Source: Bryobacteraceae bacterium (GTDB lineage: Bacteria; Acidobacteriota; Terriglobia; Bryobacterales; Bryobacteraceae). Taken from it: a stretch of 29,784 nucleotides of DNA. Under the pieces are notes generated by a model. That model did no database searches, was not told where the DNA came from, and worked only from the letters and a program-made list of their open reading frames with translations. This document shows positions 1-8,952 of the stretch, piece after piece. The stretch lies in assembly GCA_030039005.1 (NCBI GenBank), contig JASHQT010000462.1:1-29784 (forward strand). Direction: 5' to 3'. The number at the start of each line of letters is the position of its first letter. The first letter of the stretch is position 1. A program made the position numbers and the translations under genes.

Positions 1-218
1 GTTGGACAAGCGCAAATAAAGACGATTCATACAGTTATGGCCCTCTACCGGCAGCACGGCAGCATGAGATTTGAGTTAAGACCCGATCAGTATACAATGG
101 ATCTTCTTCGCCCCACTCCAACCATGAGTTCAAGCAGTACTGGTACTTATTGACCGCGGATTCTAAGTCGCCTACACGAGGAAAAGATTTCCCCCAGCTT
201 ATGCTCTCTAAGTGATTT
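1..218. other. Upstream flank; possible 3' remnant of a gene
   Basis: Lower GC than the following gene. Frame 1 is open from the first base to a TGA at 151-153 (50 codons) and could be the tail of a gene entering from the left, but the translation (for example ALYRQHGSMRFELRPDQYT) is not one I recognise. Nothing else is visible before the PHP gene. Confidence 0.2.
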
Positions 219-1118
219 ATGATCGACTTACATACCCACACCACCGCTTCCGATGGGTCCGCGTCGCCGAGGGAACTTATTCGCCTGGCGGCGGAGAAGG
301 GTCTTGAAGCTCTGGCGATTACCGACCACGACACCTTGGACGGATGGGATGAGGCGGTTCCGGTGGCGGCGCAATCGGGTCTGCCCTTGATCGCGGGAAT
401 CGAGCTGAGCACGCGCCTGGAGCCGGATCTTGTGGAAATGGTCCGGCCGTGGCTAGGCTCGCGGCGCCTGCCGTCAATCCATCTGCTGGGGTACTTTCTC
501 GCCGGTGAGCCCGACTCCGAGTTCCGGGCCTGGATCGTGGGTCATCAGGAAAGCCGCCGCCGAAGAAATGACGAACTGGTGAAGAAACTGCGCGGCTTCG
601 GCTTCGACATCACTCTCGAAGAAGTAAGCCGGCTGGGCGGCAAGCTCACAGGCCGTCCCCATTTCGCCGAGGCGCTGCTGCGCAAGGGGTACGTTAAGAA
701 CCGCCAGGAGGCGTTCGATCTTTACCTGGCTGACCATGCTCAGGCGGCGGTGGAGCGCGAAGAGCCGGGTCTGGTGGAAAGCATCCGGATGCTCCGCCAG
801 TGCCAGGCCGTGCCGGTGCTGGCCCATCCCGTTCGTCTGCCCCTCGCGGATCAGGCGGAGGCGCTGCGGGCGCTGCTCGAAAAATTGTGCGCCGCCGGTC
901 TGCAAGGCCTGGAGGTCTGGCACAGCGAGCACTCGCCCGAACAGCAAGCGCTCTATGAGGACTTGGCGCGGGAGTTCGGGCTGGTGGCCACCGGAGGGTC
1001 CGACTTCCATGGCTCGCACAAGCCTTCTATCGGGCTGGGAACCGGCGTTGACGGCAATATCTCGATTCCTAAGTCCCGGATCGAAGCACTGCGGGCGGCG
1101 GCCGGAATCAGAAAATAA
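219..1118 (+). CDS. PHP-domain phosphoesterase (RNase AM / nucleoside 3',5'-bisphosphate phosphatase-like)
   Basis: A 299-residue cytosolic metal-dependent phosphoesterase of the PHP superfamily. The metal-binding residues are all visible: HTH at 5-7, Asp12 in SDGS, DHDT at 36-39, Glu62 in GIELST, His88, the AHP motif around His203, His238, and GSDFH at 260-264. Length and motif order, including the central GRPHFAEALL segment of the insertion, match the YciV/TrpH/RNase AM group, whose studied members release phosphate from 3',5'-bisphosphonucleotides or trim RNA 5' ends. If so, it could remove pAp, the by-product of PAPS-dependent sulfation and of holo-ACP formation, but that link is only inference. 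The ATG at 219 is the first residue of the conserved PHP core; no strong ribosome binding site precedes it. The 3' end overlaps the convergent receptor gene by 11 bp. Confidence 0.9.
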   Translation: MIDLHTHTTASDGSASPRELIRLAAEKGLEALAITDHDTLDGWDEAVPVAAQSGLPLIAGIELSTRLEPDLVEMVRPWLGSRRLPSIHLLGYFLAGEPDSEFRAWIVGHQESRRRRNDELVKKLRGFGFDITLEEVSRLGGKLTGRPHFAEALLRKGYVKNRQEAFDLYLADHAQAAVEREEPGLVESIRMLRQCQAVPVLAHPVRLPLADQAEALRALLEKLCAAGLQGLEVWHSEHSPEQQALYEDLAREFGLVATGGSDFHGSHKPSIGLGTGVDGNISIPKSRIEALRAAAGIRK

Positions 1119-4100
1119 TCTTGAGCCCGACCTGAAATTCGCGCGGATCGAAGGCGGAAGTGTAAGCCAGCGGATCGTCGGGATCGCCACGAAATGCCTG
1201 GACCGGATTGGGCAGGCTCGAAAGCGGAACATCACCGACGATGTTATTCACCGAGCGGAAGTTAGTTCGGTTTTCCAGGTTGAAGCCTTCAATCAAGGCC
1301 AGTAACTGCCAGCGCTCGTTGATAGTGAACTGCCGCGAGAGTCGCGCATCGGTGGTAAACAGGTCCGGCCCGTGGCCGATATCGCGGCCGGCGCCCCACG
1401 GACGGTGATTAGTAATGTAATTGTCGCCGTAGTTGTCGAGGCCGGTGAGGATGTTGAAAGGGCGCCAGGAGTCGTAAGTGACAACCGGCGAAATAGTCCA
1501 GCCGGAAAACAGTTTGCCGCGGACGCTGCCGTCACTGGGAATCGGCGATTGATAAACCGCGTCGAATACAACACGGTAAGCGGCGTTGAACGGCGAGAGG
1601 CCGCGGTCGGCACGCAAGTCGAGCTCGTTGTTGGGCGCGTAATCGGAGTTGAAATCCGTGGTTTCGTCCGTGGCCTTGCTCCAGGTGAAGTGGCCGTTCA
1701 GGCTCAGGTTGTTTCGCAGCCTACGGTTCACCATCACGGTTCCAGCGCTGTAGAACGAATTGGCGTTGTAGGCATACCAGTTGGCTTGCGCGATATCGGG
1801 ATTGATGAGCCCGAACGTCGGCTGGCCATCGGCCAAGGTGCCGGTCTGGTAAACGTTGCGGCCATCTGTGTGAGCGATGTGAACGCCGCGGCTGAAATTG
1901 TAGGCGACAGACACGCTGTAGCTGCCGAAGGCCTGTTCCACTTCCAGGCTGGCCTGCTCGGCGTAAGCGGACAGGTAGGGATCGGTGCCGAAGATCACAC
2001 GTCCGGGAGAATTGGGCCCGGGAACCAGGCCGAACTGCGCGAGGTCGCTGGCCTGAATGGGCCGCGTGCCGAGGATACCTTGTGAAAGCAGCCCTTGATA
2101 AATGTCGATGGAAGTCAGCGGCTGGTGCGTTTGGGGATCGATCAAGTCCGGCAAGCCGAGCGCGGTCACCACCACCAGATTGATCGAGTGGCCAAGCGTA
2201 TCAGCCACATTCGCATATTGAGCGGTGGAGGGAGCGAAGTATATGCCGTAGCCTCCGCGGATCACAGTCTTGCGCGCGGCATCGGGCGACCAGGCAAAGC
2301 CCAGGCGCGGAGCAAGGGTATGGTAGTCGGTGGTTAAAATGTACGGATTGATTTCCAGGTCGTAGCGCAGGCCGTAGTTGAGCGTCAGGTTGGGCGTAAC
2401 GTTCCAGGAATCCTGCGCGAAGAGCCCGTAGCGCATGAACCAGCCGGCCCAGTTCGGATTGCCGAAGCCTTGCTGGTAATAGATGGGAGCGCCCACGGCG
2501 AAAGCTTGTAACGCGGTGACGGGTGCGTTGAGATTCGTAATCAGGTTGCTCTCTCCGGCGGCGTTCAAATACGCGGTGGCCGCGGCGGGAAAGCCCGGAT
2601 CGTTGAGCGCGGTAGCGAACAATTCGGACAGCGGAATCTGCTCGCCGAATTCGAATCGACCGCCGAAGTAGGTGTCCGAGATCGCGCGATCGTGAACCGG
2701 GTTCACTTCCCAGCCAAACTTAAAGGTGTGTTTCCCGGAGTGATAGTTGTAATTCTGCAGCAGCTCGAAATGGCGCTCGTAGGTGGCGGAGGGAAGAAAT
2801 GTATCGCGGCCGAACGACCCGTACCCCTCAACGTTGAACTCAGGCCCGTTGGGATCCACCGGAATCACGTAATTACGGTTGTAGTTGAACATGATGCGAG
2901 TTTCGAGCACCAGATCGGGGTTCACGATGTAGGTATCGCCGGCCGCGATGGTTCCATCGAATTGATTGAAGCTGCGCCCGCGGTTATAGCCGATCTGCGC
3001 GCCCAGCTCCGCGTTCTGCTGGAACAGCGTGTTCAGATTACCGCGCAGAAACAGCGTATTGTTATCCGAGAGGTGATGATCCAGCCGGAACCCGTACGCC
3101 GGGTTGGTTTCCGAAAACGGGAAGACGCCGCTATTTTGCTGGAACAGTTTCACCAACGAAGCATTAGCCGAAGGCACCAGCAGTTGTTCGCCATTGCTCG
3201 CCACCAGCTTCAGGAGCACATTGTCGGAGGAAGCGAAAAAGTTGAAAAGCTGCTGCTGGGACGGCGTGATCTGATTGAGGACGGATGGATCGTCCAGGAT
3301 GCTCACGAACTGCGATTCGTGGCGGTCCAGGCGTTCGAAGCTCACGAACAAAAACGTTTTGTCGCGCTTGATCGGACCGCCTAAGGTAGCGCCGGCTTGC
3401 GAGCGGGTGAAAGACGCCTTGCCGGGATCAAAGTAATTCCGCGCCTCCAGCGCCGTCGTGCGCAGAAATCCGAAAACGTCGCCGTGCCAGTCGTTGGTGC
3501 CTGAGCGGGTTACGATGTTCACCGTTCCGCCGGAGGCTCCGCCGTATTCCGCCGAGAACGTGCTGCGGTTGATTTGGAACTCCTGCACCCCCTCCTGGCT
3601 CACCGACATCCGGACGCCGCCGGAGTTAGCGTAGTTTTCCAGGCCGTCGATGAAGAAGGCATTGGAGCGTCCGTTGCTGCCTCCGAAGCTCAGCCCGGAT
3701 TGGGGAGTTTGCGCGATGCGATAGTCGTTGCTATCCACCAGGGTGTTGGAATCGGAGACGCCCGGGGTAAGAAGCGCGAGATCCAGATAGTTGCGCTGGT
3801 TGATGGGCAGGTTACTAAGGGCGTGCATCTCGATGGTGCTGGACTGCTGGATGCGGTCGGTCTCCACCACCGGCGCCTCGGCGCTCACATTGAGCTGAGA
3901 GCCGACCGCTTCGAGCGCCATGGCCACCGGCAGCGTAAAGGTATCGCCAACGCGCAGTTCGATCCCGTCGATGTTTTTCGCCGCGAAGCCAGGCGCTTCC
4001 ACGTGAAGGCTGTAGTGGGAAGGAGGCAGCGAGCTGAAGAGAAAACCGCCGTCGCGGTCCGTGGTGGAGCCGCGAGTCAATCCCGTATCGTGATTGGTGA

Positions 4101-4257
4101 TGGACAAAATCGCGCCGGCGATGGCCGCACCGGAGGGATCCACCACGGCGCCTTTCAAATCGGCGGAGTTGCTTTGCGCCTGAGAATAGAGCAGCGCGAC
4201 CGACGCCGCCAGCAGCAACGAAAGGCGCAACGTCGAGAGTGAAAATGCGGTCAACAC
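1108..4257 (-). CDS. Oar-like TonB-dependent receptor with carboxypeptidase-regulatory-like N-terminal domain
   Basis: A 1049-residue outer-membrane protein. Residues 1-28 form a signal peptide (leucine-rich core ending near SQAQS). Residues about 30-120 are a carboxypeptidase-regulatory-like beta-sandwich (LKGAVVDPSGAAIAGA, GFLFSSLPPSHYSLHVEAPGF). A plug domain follows at about 140-250 (FFIDGLENYANSGGVRM, EYGGASGGTVNIVTRSGTN), then a long beta-barrel ending in an aromatic residue (GLKIIF). This is the Oar/CarO-type receptor expanded in Acidobacteriota; ligands are mostly unknown. It starts with GTG only 3 nt after the FAAL stop, so it is almost certainly cotranscribed and translationally coupled to the ACP-FAAL pair. 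A TTG in the next codon is an alternative start. The context hints at a role in transport or sensing of an acylated compound, or simply shared regulation; neither can be read from the sequence. Confidence 0.9.
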   Translation of the reverse strand: MLTAFSLSTLRLSLLLAASVALLYSQAQSNSADLKGAVVDPSGAAIAGAILSITNHDTGLTRGSTTDRDGGFLFSSLPPSHYSLHVEAPGFAAKNIDGIELRVGDTFTLPVAMALEAVGSQLNVSAEAPVVETDRIQQSSTIEMHALSNLPINQRNYLDLALLTPGVSDSNTLVDSNDYRIAQTPQSGLSFGGSNGRSNAFFIDGLENYANSGGVRMSVSQEGVQEFQINRSTFSAEYGGASGGTVNIVTRSGTNDWHGDVFGFLRTTALEARNYFDPGKASFTRSQAGATLGGPIKRDKTFLFVSFERLDRHESQFVSILDDPSVLNQITPSQQQLFNFFASSDNVLLKLVASNGEQLLVPSANASLVKLFQQNSGVFPFSETNPAYGFRLDHHLSDNNTLFLRGNLNTLFQQNAELGAQIGYNRGRSFNQFDGTIAAGDTYIVNPDLVLETRIMFNYNRNYVIPVDPNGPEFNVEGYGSFGRDTFLPSATYERHFELLQNYNYHSGKHTFKFGWEVNPVHDRAISDTYFGGRFEFGEQIPLSELFATALNDPGFPAAATAYLNAAGESNLITNLNAPVTALQAFAVGAPIYYQQGFGNPNWAGWFMRYGLFAQDSWNVTPNLTLNYGLRYDLEINPYILTTDYHTLAPRLGFAWSPDAARKTVIRGGYGIYFAPSTAQYANVADTLGHSINLVVVTALGLPDLIDPQTHQPLTSIDIYQGLLSQGILGTRPIQASDLAQFGLVPGPNSPGRVIFGTDPYLSAYAEQASLEVEQAFGSYSVSVAYNFSRGVHIAHTDGRNVYQTGTLADGQPTFGLINPDIAQANWYAYNANSFYSAGTVMVNRRLRNNLSLNGHFTWSKATDETTDFNSDYAPNNELDLRADRGLSPFNAAYRVVFDAVYQSPIPSDGSVRGKLFSGWTISPVVTYDSWRPFNILTGLDNYGDNYITNHRPWGAGRDIGHGPDLFTTDARLSRQFTINERWQLLALIEGFNLENRTNFRSVNNIVGDVPLSSLPNPVQAFRGDPDDPLAYTSAFDPREFQVGLKIIF

Positions 4258-4260
4258 GAT

Positions 4261-6018
4261 TTATTCTTTACGCAGGCGGAAACGCCCCCACGCGATCTGT
4301 GATTTCCCCATCTCCATGAAAAGCTTCAAGGCCGTGACCTTCTCCGGCGGCACCAGTTCGCCCGCCAAATACATGCGCAGCGCGTCGGCACGGCGGAACT
4401 TGCCTGACGAAGTTCGCGGCAACGTTCCGGGCTCGATAATCTGGACGATCGATGGCCGCAGCGACAGGCCGGCAACGATGCGATCGCTGATGGCGGAGGC
4501 CAGCGCCGCTTCCGGCGTGGGCACGCGCAAATCCTTTTCCGCCAGGATGATCAACTGCTCCCCTTCGCTTCCGGCGGACGCGCTGACCGCCACCGCGCAG
4601 CCGGTACGTACCCCCGGCAAGTCGAACAGCAGATCTTCGATTTCCTGCGGCGCGTAATTGCGCCCGCGAATGATGATCAAATCCCTCGCGCGGCCGGCGA
4701 TATAGAGATTGTCCTGGTGGAAAAATCCGAGGTCGCCGGTGTCGAGCCACCCGTCCTGGATTGCGGCCTGGGTGAGTTCGGGATCGTTGAAGAAGCCGGG
4801 TGTGATGGAGGCGCCGCGCACCACGATTTTGCCTACCAGATTTTCGGGTACCGCCTGGTTGTTGTCATCCCGGATTTGAACCTCGAGGCCAGGCAGGCGC
4901 TTTCCAACGCTGGCCAGCGGACGGCCACGGCCAGGCGCCGCGGTGTTACTGGTTGCGAGAAGCTCGCGATCGAATTCGGTGATCAACGGAGGAGTTCCCA
5001 GGTCCGAAAACGTCACAGCCAAACCGGCTTCGGCCAGCCCGTAGACGGGAGTCATGGCCTGCTGCTGGAATCCCCACTTGGAAAAACGATCCTGAAACAG
5101 CCGCATGCCTTCGATTTCGATCGGCTCGGCGCCGTTCAACGCCAGCTTCCAACTGGAAAGATCGACGCCCTCCAGCTCTTCGTCGCGAACCTTGGCGTAG
5201 CACATACGATAGGCGAAATGCGGAGCGGGCGACACCATGGCCTTGTAGCGCGAAATGGTCTTCAACCAAAGCGAGGGCTGAACGATGAAGTCTTCCGGGG
5301 AGATGTAGCTGACTGTGGCGGGGTAATAAATGCCGCTGAGCATGCATCCCACCAGTCCCATGTCATGATAGAGCGGCAGCCAGCAGACGCCGCCCTGTTC
5401 GGGATTGGCGCCGGGGATCGCGCGAAACGCCTGAGCCATCATCTCCAGATTGGTGATGAGACTGCGGTGCGTCATGATGACGGCCTTGGGCGCGTGCGTG
5501 CTTCCGGAGGAAAACTGGAGGAAGGCCGGATCGTTCGAGGCAACTTCCGGACGGCGCCATTCTGCGCGATCGCCCTCTAGAGCGCTCACATCGACGGCGG
5601 TCTCGAGACAACTAACGCCGCTGGTCACAGGGCCCAGCAGTTTCCCGATGCGGGCGTCGGTGATCAGCATCCGGGCCCCAATCTTTGTCAACATGGCGCG
5701 CGTGCGGGTGAAATATTCGTCCAGCTTTCCGAGGCGAAACGGCGGGTATAAAGCGGCCGGGACGGCGCCGGCGAGTTGACAGCCGAGGAAGGCATCCAGG
5801 AAGCCCCGGCAGGTTGGCAGCACCAGGGCCACACGGTCGGCCTGTTGGATTCCACGTTTGCAGAGCGCGACGGCGGTAGCCTGTGCCGAAGCCAGCAGAT
5901 CGCGATACGGATAAAACTCGGCCGCCCCAGTCCTACGGACAAATCGCGCGCCGACCCTTGTCTGGGTCGACAAGTCGAGCAATACATCCACGATCGTTCG
6001 GTGAAGTGTGGCGGCCAT
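4261..6018 (-). CDS. Fatty acyl-AMP ligase (FAAL), ANL superfamily
   Basis: A 585-residue adenylating enzyme that activates a fatty acid with ATP and, as known for FAALs, passes it to an acyl carrier protein rather than to CoA. Visible motifs: AALYPP near 88-93, phosphate loop SSGSTHAPKAV at 170-180, WLPLYHDMGLVG at 213-224 (a FAAL hallmark), NGAEPI, the PVYGLAEAGLAVTFS adenine-binding motif, GWLDTGDLGFF, the hinge GRARDLIIIRGRNYAPQEIE and the catalytic lysine in RTSSGKFRR (Lys540). The phosphate loop is unusual: the customary STGxPKG is STHAPKA here. The gene starts 10 nt after the 93-residue ACP gene, which is the obvious acceptor. The start ATG has a weak ribosome binding site, consistent with coupling to the upstream gene. 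FAAL rather than acyl-CoA ligase is supported by overall motif style and the ACP neighbour; the C-terminal insertion was not checked structurally. Confidence 0.88.
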   Translation of the reverse strand: MAATLHRTIVDVLLDLSTQTRVGARFVRRTGAAEFYPYRDLLASAQATAVALCKRGIQQADRVALVLPTCRGFLDAFLGCQLAGAVPAALYPPFRLGKLDEYFTRTRAMLTKIGARMLITDARIGKLLGPVTSGVSCLETAVDVSALEGDRAEWRRPEVASNDPAFLQFSSGSTHAPKAVIMTHRSLITNLEMMAQAFRAIPGANPEQGGVCWLPLYHDMGLVGCMLSGIYYPATVSYISPEDFIVQPSLWLKTISRYKAMVSPAPHFAYRMCYAKVRDEELEGVDLSSWKLALNGAEPIEIEGMRLFQDRFSKWGFQQQAMTPVYGLAEAGLAVTFSDLGTPPLITEFDRELLATSNTAAPGRGRPLASVGKRLPGLEVQIRDDNNQAVPENLVGKIVVRGASITPGFFNDPELTQAAIQDGWLDTGDLGFFHQDNLYIAGRARDLIIIRGRNYAPQEIEDLLFDLPGVRTGCAVAVSASAGSEGEQLIILAEKDLRVPTPEAALASAISDRIVAGLSLRPSIVQIIEPGTLPRTSSGKFRRADALRMYLAGELVPPEKVTALKLFMEMGKSQIAWGRFRLRKE

Positions 6019-6028
6019 GAGATTCGGT

Positions 6029-6310
6029 TCAGTTCGCGCTGGATCGCTGCTGGATCAGCGCCACCAGGTCGGCAATCGTGGTGATCCGCTGGCGATCCTC
6101 CAAATCCAGCTCGATTTGAAATTCGTCTTCGATTCCCGCAATCAAGGTTACCTGGGCGAGGGAATCCAATTGCAGCCCCTGCACGATGGGCAGATCCGGA
6201 CGCAGGGCGGCGATTTGCTCCGGCGCCAGCGTCAGACGTTCGGTGACGACATCGCGCAAACGCCGATAGATCTGCTGCTGCGGGATCGAAGGTTGCGGAT
6301 CGGTAGACAT
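6029..6310 (-). CDS. Acyl carrier protein, FAAL partner
   Basis: A 93-residue carrier protein. The 4'-phosphopantetheine attachment site is Ser50 in the motif LQLDSLAQ, followed by the helix II/III pattern VTLIAGIEDEFQIELDLED and TIADLVALI typical of acyl or peptidyl carrier proteins. Length is ordinary for a discrete ACP, with about 13 extra polar residues at the N-terminus. It lies 10 nt upstream of the FAAL gene, a standard arrangement in which FAAL loads the acyl chain directly onto this ACP. It is clearly different in sequence from the two other ACPs in the window (8953-9537 and 11329-11631), so it probably carries a specific starter or side chain and is not a duplicated copy of them. 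Confidence 0.92.
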   Translation of the reverse strand: MSTDPQPSIPQQQIYRRLRDVVTERLTLAPEQIAALRPDLPIVQGLQLDSLAQVTLIAGIEDEFQIELDLEDRQRITTIADLVALIQQRSSAN

Positions 6311-6351
6311 AGGTTCTCGCGTATGGAAAGCGCCGCTCGGCTAGCGACGTC

Positions 6352-8049
6352 TCATTGGATAGTCACGTTGCCCCCTGTCAGAGTGCGGTACAACAGGTAA
6401 CCGTCGTCCAACCCCGAAGCGCTGAACTGGATCGCGGGGGTCTGCGTGCCGACAAGCAGGAAGCTAGTCGGAATGGGACTCTCGGTGGAACTGGGCGGGA
6501 GGGCTTCAACAACGAACGCCGGCACGGTGAAACTGTTCGCGCTGCCCGGCGCAACGCACAGGAACAGATCGCCCGGGCTGGTGGTGGTCGGACCCAAAGG
6601 CCCAGGAGAGGCCAGGCTAAGACCGGCGATGGCAACGAAATCGCCTTGAGCTGCGCCGCTCCAGTTGATCGTCAGAGGCTGCGTCCGGTCCACTGTGGTG
6701 ATGGTTGAATTAGTCCACGTCAGATTGGCGGGAACCGGGATCGTCTGTGAAAAGGACCCTACGCTGCTGCCGGCGCCCGAAATCGTGTAGGTGCCAGGGC
6801 TGAAGTATGCGGGCGCCGAGCTTCCGGTGAGAATTTCATCCAGGTCTACCCCGCCGAGCGTGGCAGAATAGAATCCCGTGGAAGTGGCGGGAATGGTCTT
6901 GGAGCCGCCCGGTCCGCTGATCGATAGAGACGCGCCGGCATCGAGCCCGGAGGGCTTGATCGGATCCACCGGGACAGGATTCAGCCCCAGGAATTGCGAA
7001 ACGGTGCAGTAGCCGACCGACGGCGATTGCGTCAAGCCCAGCGACGCCGATAGCTGCTCCGTGGAATAGGTTCCAAAAATGGAATTTGCGGTGTCGGAAA
7101 ACGCGCTGAGAGAGATCGCCGCGTTCACGTTCAGTTCGATGTGTAGGAGGCTCACCATGCCGAGGCTGACGGATCCCTTGGATTCGAGCGTTTTCACGTC
7201 GGCCTCCTCGATCCCATCGGCGTCTGAACAATTGGCTCCGGCGCTCGGCGCGATGGCCATGGATGGGAAGTTACTCAGAATGCCGGCCGAGCCGGCTTTC
7301 ACCGCCACCGGCACATAGCAGCCCTGAACGCCCTGCGGTACGACGAAGTCGACTTGATCGATCGCGGCGCAACAGCCGGAGCGTCCCGCATAGGTGACCG
7401 TGGCGGGTTTATTCCCCACCCACACCTGCACGTTGAGCGCGCTCTGCATATTCGTCGTAGGCGGCGGACCGGCGTCTGCGTCCGTGCCGGGGATCGGCCC
7501 CAGGCCTGTACCCCACAGAATCACGGTTTGGCCCGGATAGGCGGGAGAAACGATGCTGTTCACCGGCAGCTCAGTCGCCGAAACATAATCCTGAATAATG
7601 CCGGGCCCGCTACCGCCTTGATTCTGCGTAAAAGCTCCAAACGAACTGGAAACCACTTGAATCGACACCGACTTACTAGCCTGGCTGTTGTAGGTAACGG
7701 TCAGGGTGGCAGCCCCGGTCGGCGTGTTCGAGGGAAGAATCCCGGCGATCTGTCCCGGCGTCGTGTAAATCATGTAGGCGTTCACGGTCGTGGATCCCGA
7801 GGTCACCTGGATCGAGGCACCATCCATGGTTGTCTGCAGCGGGAACGAAAGAGCGCCGCTGCTGGTGGTACCTAAGCCCGAGCCGAAAACGGTGAACATG
7901 GAACCCTGCGCGATGGACCCTCCGGGCAACGCGGAATAGCTGTAGCTGGCGACGTTTAAAACGCCGCCAGCGGAGACCACCGGCTGGGCTGGAAGCCCCG
8001 GCGTGACCATCAGGAAGACAGTTACTAAGAACGCAAAACGCCGAATCAC
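6352..8049 (-). CDS. Secreted beta-sandwich protein of the Solibacter TIGR03437 type
   Basis: A 565-residue exported protein of unknown function. I chose the GTG at 8049 because it directly begins a good signal peptide (IRRFAFLVTVFLMVTPGLPAQ) and has a G-rich stretch (positions 8052-8057 on the opposite strand) just upstream; the frame stays open back to 8151, with an ATG at 8097 as the alternative. After cleavage, residues about 25-290 carry two IPT/Ig-like repeats with the signature phrases VLNVASYSYSALPGGSIAQG, FGSGLGTT, GQIAGILPSNTPTG and WGTGLGPIPG, the pattern named TIGR03437 in Solibacter. The remaining C-terminal half is rich in Ser, Thr and Gly and looks like further beta-sandwich domains. 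It precedes the ACP-FAAL-receptor genes by 41 nt on the same strand. The role may be cell-surface adhesion or binding; this is not visible from sequence. Confidence 0.8.
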   Translation of the reverse strand: MIRRFAFLVTVFLMVTPGLPAQPVVSAGGVLNVASYSYSALPGGSIAQGSMFTVFGSGLGTTSSGALSFPLQTTMDGASIQVTSGSTTVNAYMIYTTPGQIAGILPSNTPTGAATLTVTYNSQASKSVSIQVVSSSFGAFTQNQGGSGPGIIQDYVSATELPVNSIVSPAYPGQTVILWGTGLGPIPGTDADAGPPPTTNMQSALNVQVWVGNKPATVTYAGRSGCCAAIDQVDFVVPQGVQGCYVPVAVKAGSAGILSNFPSMAIAPSAGANCSDADGIEEADVKTLESKGSVSLGMVSLLHIELNVNAAISLSAFSDTANSIFGTYSTEQLSASLGLTQSPSVGYCTVSQFLGLNPVPVDPIKPSGLDAGASLSISGPGGSKTIPATSTGFYSATLGGVDLDEILTGSSAPAYFSPGTYTISGAGSSVGSFSQTIPVPANLTWTNSTITTVDRTQPLTINWSGAAQGDFVAIAGLSLASPGPLGPTTTSPGDLFLCVAPGSANSFTVPAFVVEALPPSSTESPIPTSFLLVGTQTPAIQFSASGLDDGYLLYRTLTGGNVTIQ

Positions 8050-8164
8050 ACGACCCCCCGGGCAGGATGTAGCGAAAAAGAATCTCAAGAGTATCATAAT
8101 CTCCGCGCAGTCCAGCACGAAAATCGGCCTATAGGTTCCATTACTATTCAAGGGTCGAAATCGC

Positions 8165-8188
8165 TGGAGTTGCAGTAGACTAACTCCA
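8165..8188. promoter_or_regulatory. Dyad symmetry between divergent genes (7-10-7)
   Basis: The arms TGGAGTT (8165-8171) and AACTCCA (8182-8188) are perfect inverted repeats separated by 10 nt. The dyad sits in the 217-nt gap between the divergent TIGR03437 operon (-) and the APS kinase gene (+). Size and position suit an operator for a dimeric regulator, but no regulator gene is nearby and chance cannot be excluded. Confidence 0.3.
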
Positions 8189-8251
8189 AGAGCTCCAAGC
8201 GACGCTCACTTGCGACTAGAACCGCGTACCGTTCTTTCAGAAACGGTTTAA

Positions 8252-8935
<684 letters not shown>

Positions 8936-8952
8936 ACTCGGCCGCGTGCCGG

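Noticed and set aside
474..1235. 253-codon minus-strand frame opposite the PHP gene
   Set aside because: Antisense shadow of a gene with intact metal-binding motifs; composition rich in Arg/Gln/Leu as expected for high-GC shadows.
2692..4242. Two long plus-strand frames inside the receptor gene
   Set aside because: Val/Gly/Arg/Ala-rich shadow translations of a well-supported TonB-dependent receptor.
8228..8247. 6-bp inverted repeat (ACCGTT / AACGGT) just before the cysC ribosome binding site
   Set aside because: Short stem with an 8-nt loop and no T-run; could occur by chance and is not a terminator.
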